Part shown: positions 54,082 to 64,000 of the stretch, piece by piece
Position numbering within the stretch: the first letter of the stretch is position 1
Layout: every line of letters starts with the position of its first letter
DNA from: Liquidambar formosana
Taxonomy: Eukaryota; Streptophyta; Magnoliopsida; Saxifragales; Altingiaceae
Assembly (NCBI GenBank): GCA_039720395.1
Contig: CM077826.1
Coordinates: 34,494,687 to 34,558,686, forward strand
Length of the DNA stretch: 64,000 nucleotides
Reading direction: 5' to 3'
Made by a program: the position numbers and the translations under genes
The notes under the pieces: generated by a model
The model's database searches: none
What the model saw: only the letters and a program-made list of their open reading frames with translations
Told to the model about the DNA's origin: nothing

Positions 54082-55373
54082 TGTGTACGCATGATTCTAT
54101 AATGCGTCCGCATAAGGCGTGCGCAAAGGCTCAGCTTGCGTACGCACTTATGTTTTAATTTCACACATCAATTGGGACGGCGTCGTTTCGTTCATAAGTG
54201 ATTTCAAAACTCATGCCTCTTCGTCTCCGGCGAGAACCGTTTCTGTCTCAACCCCTTCCCTTTCCTAAACATTCTTCACATCCGAAACCCTTAACCCCTT
54301 CCCATTCTCTCTCTCTCTATTTCTATTTCTTCTATTCTTCCTCTTCTTAACTTTTCTTTGTTTTTCCTCTTTTTTCCACAACACTGTCACCATCCTCATC
54401 ATCTTTTTTTTCCGGCGATACCCGAGACTTTTCATCAACGAAAATGGCCCCGAAGCGAGTTCGTGGTGATGACGATGGCTTCGTCATCAACAGGTGGGAC
54501 CCGCAGCTTCCTCCGAACGCAATACCGGAGATTCTACACCGTCCCACGGAGCATCGTTCCCAGATTGCACGGCAGCAGCGGGTATGTTATTAAAACCAAT
54601 TTTTTCTTTTTAAAGCTTTGATTTTTATCGATGCATGTTTAAAAAATTCAAACTTTATTGAAACAATGACGATTAATGGACCCAAAAAATAATAAACATA
54701 TATATAAAAACAACTGTGAACTCTGATTAATAACTCGATGGAGAAAACATGACAATGGCGGGATAAAAACAGGGGCTGCGTAGGAAGAGAACCTAGGGCT
54801 CAGCTATGCGTACGCAAGACTACAGGTTGCGTACGCAATACTGATACTCAAGTTCTTTACAGCAGACCTTGAAAACAAAACCTACATGACCTATGACCTT
54901 AGACTTAATCATGGTGGATCTTACACGGGGGGAAAAAGAAGGGGTGGTACCCTATTCAGCGGGATGATGTCGCCACTAATGCGTACGCATCTGCAACCGT
55001 TGCGTACGCATCATGTGCGAAGAATTCCGAGGTTTAGAGCTCTGAGTCTCAAACTCGAGAGGAACCCGTGCTAATTCGGATTGATACTAACATCGGGTCC
55101 GCATAGATCAATCATGTGTACGTAATGATATTATTTTAACAAACTTGCGTACTTAACCCCACTTGATGCGTACGCAATCTCACAGACCCTTAAGACAGGT
55201 CCCAGGATTTTGATGAATAGGCCTAATGATGGCACAGTGAGGGAGCACCAGATGCGTACGCAGTGTACGTGAATGCATACGCATATCATTGTTGCGTACG
55301 CATTTTTGTGCATTGCATATGCATGGGTGAACATGTTCTGGTGCGTACGCAACTGTGGGGATTGAGTACGCAT
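54082..55373. repeat. TGCGTACGCA boxes around and inside the plant-mobile-domain gene
   Basis: Nine or so exact TGCGTACGCA palindromes (for example near 54137, 54805, 54826, 54979, 55001, 55166, 55252, 55293, 55342) with variants such as TGTGTACGCA and TGCGTCCGCA. One group lies upstream of the ATG at 54444; most are inside the intron at 54582-55451. None lies in the exons. Confidence 0.9.
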
Positions 55374-56064
55374 ATTTCATGAATTCTATATTATAGAATT
55401 ATCTAATATACATACCTGTTTTTATACTTACCTGACTTTAATCTTTTGCAGATTCCGAAGAAGAAGTACGGACGTGGTAGCATGGATAGCCTGACTAGTT
55501 GGTGGGGTCGGCTTACCGAGGAGACCCGACAGCTGGTCATAGACGCGGGCTTCGGGAAGCTCGCCACTGACACTATCACGCGCCGTCCTGGCCCTACCTT
55601 TGTTCTTGCCTTGGCCGAGAGGTGGTGGGACACCACTCACACCTTCCATATAGCAGGACGGGAGTACACTATGACCCCGTATGATTTTTACCGCCTGACT
55701 GGGCTGAGGATGAGGGGACGGCGGTTTACTTTTGAGCTGACAGAGGCCGATGCAAGGCCTTGACCTTGCGCTTGTTGGGATTCCCTTGCCCATCCGCTAC
55801 GCTGAAGTACCCAGCCCTGCTTGCTGCGTACTCTCAGAGAGGTCAGGATACTGTGGAGGATCGCACGCAGATGGCGCGAGCATTCATTCTATATCTCCTT
55901 GGCGCCTTTCTGGTCGCCAATTCTGCACAGACAGTGGAGCCTAGATGGCTACTGGCTTTGGATGATTTGGCTGCTGCGAGAGAGTATGGCTGGGGGAGTG
56001 CGGTGCTCTCTCATCTGTATGCCACCATGGATTCTCTGAGTCGGCTAGTGTCTGATCCTACCGG
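54444..56064 (+). pseudogene. Plant-mobile-domain gene, antisense in the Tat-like element, broken
   Basis: Exon 1 is 54444-54581 (46 codons, starting MAPKRVRGDDDGFVINRWD). The donor CGG/GTATGT and acceptor TTTTGCAG/A define an 870-bp intron, and exon 2 starts at 55452 in the same phase. Exon 2 carries plant-mobile-domain blocks: LAERWWDTTHTFHIAGREYT and DFYRLTGLRMRGRRFTF. A frameshift near 55758 moves the reading to another frame, where ARAFILYLLGAFLVANSAQT and YGWGSAVLSHLYATMDSLSR complete the domain pattern. At 56065 a copia element cuts the frame; the rest lies beyond the window. This domain occurs in host proteins (MAIN family) and as extra ORFs of Tat-lineage elements. It is antisense to its element here. 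Confidence 0.75.
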
Positions 56065-57500
56065 TGTTGGGAATCGAACAAGAGGGAAAAATACAAGTGC
56101 GGAATATAAAAATTTTTCCTACGATTCCACAGCCCATGAATCTAACTATGCATAACACAAAATCAAACCCTAACTACGAAGAGGGTTAGAACACTTACAG
56201 AATTTTTGTCTTCTCCTTTTTGCTCCAAGCTTTGATTCCGGACAGCGGTGAATGAGCAGCCCAGTGTGCTGCCTCCAACGGTATCCACACCTAGCTAGAG
56301 CTTCAAGTCCTTTCCTTCTTTCCCATGTTGTTGCTAGAGTAGGAGAAGAGAGGAGAGAGAGAGAGGGAGGCTGGAAATTCTGGCCAGCCCTTCTTGCATG
56401 ATCAGTGTGTGACCCATTGGGTTCACATCATTAAGTAGTAGGAATAGCACGAGGTGTACACAATGGAACTCTTTCCATTTAGGGTCTAATTGGAACTCCT
56501 TCCAATTCCCTAATTGATTATAACTCACTTATATCAATTAGGGCTTCTACTAACCATGAGTAACACCTAGCATATGGCTCATGGTGTGGTCCTTAATGAG
56601 GTGAATAGTCATTTACAAAGAACCCTTCTGTTATAGTTTATAGGTTACAATTGCATCCTTCCTTCAACACAATGTCTCCAATTGAACTAATAGGACATAG
56701 AAGTCTGTCAAGTCCCTAGTTCAATTACTTTATACTCATTCATAGATATCAACTCATAGATGAACTCATGAAACTCTTTTCATATTCATCCTACCATGGC
56801 CATGGATTTAATGAGTTATATTATGAATGCTATATGAGACATTCTCTCTCTTTTTCCTGAGAGTGATGGATCCCTTGTTGATCACTCACATGCCTTCATA
56901 CACATAGCAGTAGGGCCAATGAACACCTTTGCAGACCCCTGAATAGGATCTGCACTTAGTGTTATCAAACTTCTAAAGCTACATGCATAAGGCAACTATG
57001 GTGTCTCAGGTCTAAGGATTACTTGTACTACTATAACAATGAGAAACTGATTGACAGGCAGGATAAAACTCCATTCAGTTTATCTCATATCTTTGGTCAC
57101 ATTCAGTGTACCTATTCTCGTAATAGGCACCCACTTGTTGGTTGTAGTGTCTCCACACAAATAGCTTGAGACTAGCTATCCTCCTATAGAGTCAACCTAA
57201 TAAGTGCTAGTCTTATGGTTCATTACTGTCCATCATAGTGAACCTTCAACTAGGAATGCTTTAGGAGTTTAGTACAGAGATATATCTATAGTCTCAAAAT
57301 TACAACTCTTTGTAATTCCATATTCTCAACTCTAACTCCATGGACATATTATGTAAATATAAATGATGCATATAAACATAATAGAGTAAGCCCTTTTATT
57401 AAATCAATAATAAATGTGACATACATAAATGAAATCAAATGATTGTTCCTAATCCCTAAACAATCATCTCTATGATTGGCTCTAGGGCATAATCCTAACA
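56065..57500 (-). repeat. 3' LTR of the reverse copia element
   Basis: 1436 bp. On minus it starts TGTTAGGATTATGCCCTAG (57500) and ends CCCAACA (56065). GTGGGAGATTG precedes it. The TTATGCCCTAGAGCCAAT start is common in plant copia elements. Confidence 0.9.
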
Positions 57501-57514
57501 ATCTCCCACTTGCA
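57501..57514 (-). promoter_or_regulatory. Polypurine tract of the copia element
   Basis: On minus, CAAGTGGGAGAT directly precedes the LTR start TGTTAGG; this is the plus-strand primer site. Confidence 0.85.
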
Positions 57515-57539
57515 CTGAAGCCAATCGACCATGTATCGC

Positions 57540-58450
57540 ATACCTATCTTCTCAAGATGTTGGTCTTAGACATAACCAATTATGTTTTAAAGCTTTAGTC
57601 AGTAGGTCTACAAAAAACTTATGTAGATAATATCTTCTGTAATGTATCTATTACCTTTTCCAATGATTCCTCTAATCACATGGAATTGTCGCTCTATGTG
57701 TTTGGACTTTTGATGAGACCGTGATTCCTATACTTGAGCTATAGACCCATTGTTGTCACAAAACAAGGTGTGGGCAACTCAATGGAAGGAACAACTCCAA
57801 GTTCTAAATGAACTTATAGATCCAAACAGTCTCCTAGACAATGCGACAATTAATTCACCCTTAATAATGGAATCCACTGTATCTTTCATACAGTTCTTCC
57901 ATTAAGTATTTCACCAACTAAAGTGAATATAAAATATACCCCATATGGATTATATCCAAATCCATATACCCATCTACTATGAGTTTACAATTTCCATATA
58001 CAATCCAATATTCCAAATTTGAATTGATTGATAACTATTTGTAACAATTACAACATAATAGATATCAGGTTCAATACATAGTGTAAAATAAGGCTTCTTA
58101 ACACTTTAAGAATCTTACTTGTGTTATCCTAGGGCACATGCCCTTGAATAATGAATTCTTATCTGAAGTAAATCAGACCTCCCTTAGAATTCTCCATGTT
58201 GAACTCCTTCAACATTTCAACTATGTTTGATGATTTGGAGATACTTAGCAATCTATATGATCTATCTCTATAGATCTTGTTGGATGCTTCTGCCAAATCT
58301 TTCATGAATTAGTTTTTCTCCAAAAACCAAAATGATTAGGATGTCATTCATATATCATTCATAATGATTAGGATGTCATCTATACTTAGGATAAAGAAAA
58401 ATGATCGCACTCCCACTAACCTTTTATACACTCATGATCCATCTATACAA
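57540..58450 (-). pseudogene. Decayed copia RT-RNase H
   Basis: Minus-strand frames show an RNase H piece near 57620-57770 (CDNNGSIAQV, SHQKSKHIERQFHVIRGIIG) and a LTKAL-type C-terminus near 57575. An RT catalytic remnant reads SIDDILII in place of YVDDILLI near 58370-58400. Frames change repeatedly and stops are frequent. A 26-bp stretch next to the RT motif (GATTAGGATGTCAT..) is duplicated at 58337 and 58369. The decay is far advanced compared with the LTRs. Confidence 0.75.
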
Positions 58451-60570
58451 TGAGAGAAATCAAACAATTTGATTACTTCAATTTTATAGATGTTCTAATT
58501 ATGAGAACCTTGTAGTCTATTAATAGACTTCTATAACTTACACACTTTTATGGTTTTTCACCATTTGATATAACATCTTTATATCCTTTTTGACATATCT
58601 CATATTCAAAATGTGTGTTTATAGATAACAAGATCCAAATGGATTTGAGCATAACTATTATCAAACAAGTTTCTTTATAGACAACTTTTTGCCTATGTTG
58701 AAAACATTCTTAAATAGCCAAGCCTTTTAGGTCTCTACCTATCCATATTGGATTTAATGACTCTTAGTCATTTCTCAAGTTGATGTCAAACATCGCCTAA
58801 TCATAATCAATAGGATTATCTTGGTGATCTTTATCACCAAAGAACAATTCTTTCACATTCTAATGGAGATACAATATCTCTCTTATGTTAAAGAAATATC
58901 CAATTTGATCTATGAAAAGAATGTGGTGTAATTAAAGGTTTTGCCTCAATAGGGGCAAGGGTTGGATCTTTGTTGGTTTGTGGCTTTACAAACAATTCTG
59001 TAAATTCTATCTACTTTTGCATCTTTCTTGAATGAACTCTTTCTCAAGAAAATCCAGCAATCATCCTAATGGACAACTTTTGTTCATTAGAGTAATAGAA
59101 ATACTATCCCAACCACTTTTAGGATATACCACAATTCAACACTTACTTGACCTTATTTCCAGATTGTCTACGTTATGTTTCCAGACAAACGTAGCACAAG
59201 CCCAAGCCTTAACTTCTTTAAGTTGGGTTTCTTCCCATATTATATCTGATATAATTGGGACAAAACTGGAGTGAACCCTAAATTATCAATATGTAGCAAT
59301 TTTAAGGTATATCCTAGATGGATACATTAGTAAAACTCATTATGGATCAAACCATATCTTAATAGGGTTCAATTCGTTCTCTTAGATTCACCATTGAGCT
59401 ATGGTATTCTAAGATGAGTCTACTGTAATTGAATGCACGCTCTACATGACTATATACATCACAATGTATTAGTCAAATTATAAATGTAACTCTTTCACTT
59501 CACCAAGTAAAAGATGGGTTTAGTCATCTCATAACCAAGTCATAATCGTTACATTTAAATGAGAGTCTCTACATCTCTTGTATTCTCAGAATACGTTGCA
59601 TTCGTTCTAATTAGTCATTTAAATTCGGAAATCAAATTTCTAGAATGTCTTAAATGACTTAGTTAAGAAATAAGTTCCCAAAATTAATCTAGCAACTCTT
59701 GCTCTATTAAAATTTTTAAAGGTAACTTATTATCTACTTAACTTTCTGCTTCGATTTAGATTACACTAGAATCCAAAAACCAAGAAGCAGAACTAACCAA
59801 CAATTTAGTTTAGAGCATGAACCAAAACTTCAAAAGTTTGGTTCTTCTAGGAAGACTGATACTTTATCAAGTTCCCTTTACAATACCTTATGTTTACTAC
59901 AAAATAATTATATTTCTTTGTCTTTGACTTTTCAAGACTTGATTTCCTCTATGCTTCCATTTTAAATCACATCTAGCTTCTCAAGCTATTCTATGTGATT
60001 AATCATTTTTCAAAAGAATGATTATTAATAAACAACTTTTATTACATCCTAGTCTAGAAGAAGTCCTTTATAAGTACTATACTTTATAGTATTATTTTAC
60101 TCACCATACAACCTTTGTATGTGATGTAGGACATCAAAGGCATTTGCATTGACTAATTTTGCTTCTGAAGCTCATTAGTCATCAATACTATCATATAGCA
60201 TGGCAACAAGATGCCAATTGTGCATAGTGTCTTTTTCTTCTTAGGATGTTTTATGGAGGGCCTTTAAGAAAAGACCTAATAGCATATGAATAATCTTTTG
60301 AAATTAAGAACAATTCTCAATTTCCTAAGTCAATCAAAGAAATCGGGTTTAGTCAAACTATCAATATCCTATATATTAGGAAATAGGGGTTTTGAGGTGA
60401 GTAATTAGGTAATCTACATAAACAGAGAATTAGATTTCATTTTTATCCATAATGATTGGGTCTTTAATCATATGGTACCTCCCACTATTTTATCAAATTC
60501 CATACACCCTCTAATGGAATTCGGGAATCTCATTCCTAATGGGGATTGGGGTCCCACTGTGACCTAGAAG

Positions 60571-60776
60571 CCTCACATGTTAGTTTCTTGGCTTCTAACC
60601 CACAATAAGAAGACAACTCTTTGTCTATTGCTTCATAAGCAAGTTCCAATCGTTTTGCCTCTAGGGAACATACACCTCACATGTTAGTTTCTTGGAATAC
60701 TTCCCTAGTTAAGTTAAACCCATCATTCACACAGGTATGTTTCGCCAAATATATACCTCACATGTTAGTTTCTTGG
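60571..60776. repeat. Three exact copies of a 21-mer
   Basis: CCTCACATGTTAGTTTCTTGG occurs at 60571-60591, 60675-60695 and 60756-60776; a diverged fourth copy is near 60806 (TCTCATATGTGATAGTTTC). The sequence between copies is not repeated. Confidence 0.92.
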
Positions 60777-61359
60777 TATATACCAGTTTAGGCACCCCAT
60801 GATATCTCATATGTGATAGTTTCAAGTAATGTCTTTAACATGGGTAGCTCCTACATGTCTGCAGCCAGGTACCCACATTAAGAGACGTTAGATGATCCTA
60901 TAATGATGGAAGGCAATGAAGAATTCATTCCCCAATGACTTCTCCATTTTCAACTTAATATTAAATAAGAGGGGTTTTAAAGGGTCTCATCAAATTAACA
61001 TGCATCCTATGTATCAAAATTTAAATATATAAATTATGCTATTTATAATCGTACATCTCATGCTATTATAAATCATACATCGCATGCTATTATATATCAA
61101 CATATATAAAGGACCATATTTTGATATTAGTCCCTAAGTGAATAGGTAACATATACCAAACTATGGTATTGGAGCTAATACAATTATCTCATAAATAAAA
61201 GCTCCCACTATGATGATTATGGACTTTGAGAGGATTCAATCCAAGCCAATAGATTGAATCCAAGGTCTAAGGTGGGTGTAGGTGATCGTAAAATAAACCA
61301 TACGTAACATGCATGCTTTCTTGAAAAACTTCTCTAAGCTTTCAAGTCCTTCAATCTGC

Positions 61360-61430
61360 TCCCTTGGCTTGATGGTCTCCACCATTGGCTTGTTGGTCTC
61401 CACCATTGGCTTGTTGGGCTCCATCATACT
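61360..61430. repeat. 24-bp tandem repeat
   Basis: Units of CACCATTGGCTTGTTGGTCTC; on minus the reading gives a repeated KPMVETN or QQANGGD. Two to three units, the outer ones diverged. Confidence 0.8.
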
Positions 61431-62097
61431 CCTTTGGGTCCACCATGCTCCTTAGTGCGCTCTCGATTACATAACATTTACATAATATATAGAAAGGGAT
61501 ACATAAGGGAATGTGGGGTACATAAGAGAATGATAGAGAGAGAGGGAAGGTGGCATGCAAGCCCCAAATAATAAATTACATCACCATAATAAAATTACAA
61601 CTCTTGAAAAATTATTACAACCCATTCATAAGACGGCCAATCACAATTGGTTTAAGGGGTATAGTCCATAATCATCATCCAAACACATACATACAATCTC
61701 ATTGCATAATGTAAAGAAAAACTGTAAGCATTAAGACATATGGGCATTATGGTAATTCTCTTGAATGATTTACATTAATCTCATTAATGCATCCTAATCT
61801 TATTAGGTTTAAACAAAAATATCCAGAATTAAATAAAGTCTTAACATTTAAGACATTTAGTTTCAATTAATCAAATTAATAGAAACATATAAAGTTTCCT
61901 AAAATAACTCTAATATCCAATATTAGGGTTTCCTTATTTAAACAAAACAATTTCATTTAATTAAGAATTTCCAGATTTTAATTTAATCCCCAATTGTATT
62001 TTAAACCATTTAAAACATTATAAAATTAATCAATATTAATTAAATAATTAACATGGGAATTAAATAAAATCAATTAAATGATGAATTAGTGCATTAG

Positions 62098-62160
62098 GGT
62101 TTCCTAAAACCCTAAACCCTAAATGCATAACCCTAAACCCTAAATGCAAGCCCTAATCAT
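62098..62160. repeat. Telomere-like CCCTAAA motifs
   Basis: Four or five CCCTAAA units in two short groups (AACCCTAAACCCTAAATGCA twice). They belong to a wider region of TTAGGG-like AT-rich sequence inside the copia element and are not a telomere. Confidence 0.7.
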
Positions 62161-63876
62161 TAAATGCCTTATGATTGGTCATTTAATGACCAATCATTAA
62201 AACCCTAGGTTCATACGGTATTTAATAAAAGGGATTAGGGTTTAATTAATGCCAAATAGGGTATTTATTACCCTTAATTAATTACACTAATTAGGGTTAT
62301 CAAAACCCTAACCCTAGACATCATTAATGGTATTAATTATGCCCTAACAATTAATAACCATGATTGGTCATTTAATGACCAATCATTAACTCTTAATTAA
62401 GGTAATTAATATTCCAATTAGGGTTTTAATTAATGCCATAATGAAATTAGGGTTTCATCATTAACTCAAAATTAGGGTTTCATCCTTAACTCTATGCAGC
62501 CGTCACTACCAGGGGGCTGCCTGAGCTTGGCTAGGCTGCCATGGCCACCAACGACTGTGTGAGGCCATGGCCAGTCATGGGAGAACATCCTAGGGGTGTG
62601 GGACAAGCCTCTGGACATGTGAGAAGTGGTGGAAGTGGCTGCCATCATCAAGAACAATCAGGGTTTCCAAAACCCATTGCTGGAGCCATTGTTGCAGACC
62701 TTGAAGGTCACAATAGCTTCTAAATCCTTATCAATTCGACTCCTCCATTGAAACCAGCTTTTGTATCATGTCCCTACATGAAATACTAAGCTAATAGAAG
62801 AGGTTTGGATGATCAAATCATCACCAATTGTTCTAAACAATTAAAACAACAGTAGGCTGCCCAGAATTTGACAGCACACTGTCCATGATCAGAAATTGAT
62901 TTAAAACCCAGCAAGATGAATGAATTAGGCTACCAAACGAATTTTCCCAGTATCCTACATGTCTTAGGAAACTAATGCAATTGGTTTCATGCAATTTGGA
63001 GTTCCCTAACTCAAGTTCTAATCAAAACTCCATTGATGACTTTTCTGCAGAGAAAATCTGCTATGCTGTTCATGAAAAATTTTCAAACTTTTTGAATCTT
63101 TTTCCATCAAAACCTTTTTGAAACTTAAAGAAAATCATATACACATGATATATAATGATCCTACAATGATCTTCCATCATAAATACAGCAGCTTTAATTA
63201 GAGTTAATTGCAAGAACCTTAGGGTTCTAAAACCCAGATTCAGCCTCCATGGTGTTCTTCTCCTTCTTCCTTCTGTTCTAGCATCTTAATCCAATTATGA
63301 TGCATCTAAATGCTTGGGAACCTTTCCCTACCATGTCTAGAACATAAGCCAAGTGGTGGCAACCATTGCCATGCCTTTGATCTCCATCAATAACTCAAAG
63401 TTGTGGCTATTGCATCATTCCCGAGCAAAACTGTCTTTCCAGACAGCCTGTAGTAAAAAATTCATAACTTTCACTACAGAACTCGGATTGACGCACCGTT
63501 TGTTGGGTTGGAAAGCTTATTCGAAGAGCTTTCTAACCATATATGGCTCGAAAATTTTGGAGAAGAACTCTGAATTCGGCATGCAAAACAAGATGATGGT
63601 TTTTCATGGCTACCATGAAAACTGTTCATAACAGTTTTATAAAACCCTAGTTTCCTTATTCTTCTTCTCCAAACTCAAACCCTATGCAACCTATTGCATC
63701 CATGGCTACACTTAACCATCAATAAGAAGAGGAGTAGAAGAGAATTGACCTAGGGTTCCAAACCCGAGGTTCAGCCATGGAGGAAAACCAATTATGCAGA
63801 AAAAATTTTCCAGATTTTTGAATCATTCAACTACACCATAATTTCCAGCCCATATGTATTTTGTATTATGCATAAT

Positions 63877-63892
63877 CATGGCTCTGATACCA
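63877..63892 (-). promoter_or_regulatory. Primer-binding site, initiator tRNA-Met
   Basis: On minus, TGGTATCAGAGCCATG starts one base after the 5' LTR end CCCAACA. This fixes the element's orientation. Confidence 0.93.
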
Positions 63893-63893
63893 C

Positions 63894-64000
63894 TGTTGGG
63901 AATCGAACAAGAGGGAAAAATACAAGTGCGGAATATAAAAATTTTTCCTACGATTCCACAGCCCATGAATCTAACTATGCATAACACAAAATCAAACCCT
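63894..64000 (-). repeat. 5' LTR of the reverse copia element, cut by the window edge
   Basis: The first 107 bases on plus, from TGTTGGGAATCG, are identical to 56065-56171. Confidence 0.95.

Larger units (their letters stand above)
58451..63876 (-). other. Internal region of the copia element without readable genes
   Basis: About 5.4 kb with only short chance ORFs. The position would hold RT N-terminus, integrase and gag, but I could not recognise them. It contains a three-copy 21-mer (60571-60776), a 24-bp repeat (61360-61430), AT-rich TAATTAGGGTT-rich DNA (61900-62480) and a possible leader near 63200-63876. Confidence 0.55.
56065..64000 (-). mobile_element. Copia element, reverse oriented, running off the window
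   Basis: A 3' LTR (56065-57500), polypurine tract (57501-57514), about 6.4 kb of internal DNA, a primer-binding site (63877-63892) and the first 107 bp of the 5' LTR (63894-64000). The 107 visible bases of the two LTRs are identical. The internal part has only decayed pol, so the element cannot encode its own enzymes. It lies in the plant-mobile-domain gene; the left flank is ACCGG, and the matching duplication is outside the window. Confidence 0.9.

Noticed and set aside
53535..55373. Could the spaced repeats be a CRISPR array?
   Set aside because: Plant nuclear context, repeat lengths vary, spacers are irregular or absent, and no cas genes.
55750..55944. 64-residue ORF starting MQGLDLALVG
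   Set aside because: Wrong frame; the plant-mobile-domain pattern continues in the neighbouring frame.
62098..62160. Telomere or chromosome-end sequence
   Set aside because: Only a few CCCTAAA units within a copia element; an internal AT-rich repeat.

Overview
The window is nuclear DNA from a flowering plant, most likely a eudicot. It is AT-rich, has one spliced plant lipid gene with large introns, and is otherwise packed with plant LTR retrotransposons, small DNA transposons and an endogenous plant pararetrovirus. I see no bacterial genes, operons, CRISPR array, rRNA or convincing tRNA. The species cannot be named from the sequence.

The one intact host gene is PDAT1 (phospholipid:diacylglycerol acyltransferase) on the minus strand at 13743-25644. 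Its six exons join in phase to a 687-residue protein that keeps its membrane segment and its Ser-Asp-His triad. The introns hold most of the span and carry a hAT-type element.

Layout. 1-2890: piece of a long LTR (family A) abutting a decayed copia pol. 2891-10544: AT-rich old repeat DNA holding a complete solo LTR (3897-5089) and an internally deleted Sirevirus-like copia element on the minus strand (5178-9357). 10545-11382: LTR-like fragment and a tandem duplication. 13743-25644: PDAT1. 26528-37169: remains of a Mutator-like element containing a fold-back MITE (27459-28376) and a florendovirus-like endogenous pararetrovirus (about 28527-36630), itself split by a family A solo LTR (29641-31246). 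37392-51643: an LTR-like sequence (E) split by a 12.5-kb envelope-type Sirevirus (38935-51399, TSD ATGTT), itself split by a family A solo LTR (42281-44737, TSD TATGT). 51644-56064: 3' end of a minus-strand Ty3/gypsy (Tat/Ogre-like) element carrying an antisense plant-mobile-domain gene with an intron. 56065-end: a copia element on the minus strand inserted into that gene and running off the window.

Most striking pattern: at least six LTRs of different families carry arrays of short self-complementary boxes, each family with its own sequence, usually just upstream of the LTR TATA box. The cores are GACGTC, GCCGGC/GACGGC, GCGTACGC, GATCGATT and a CTAGCC/GGGGGG type. Such boxes are known for Sireviruses. 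Here they also occur in LTRs that do not look like Sireviruses, the same 16-mer is shared between two unrelated LTR families, and boxes gather again near the extra ORF in two different element types.
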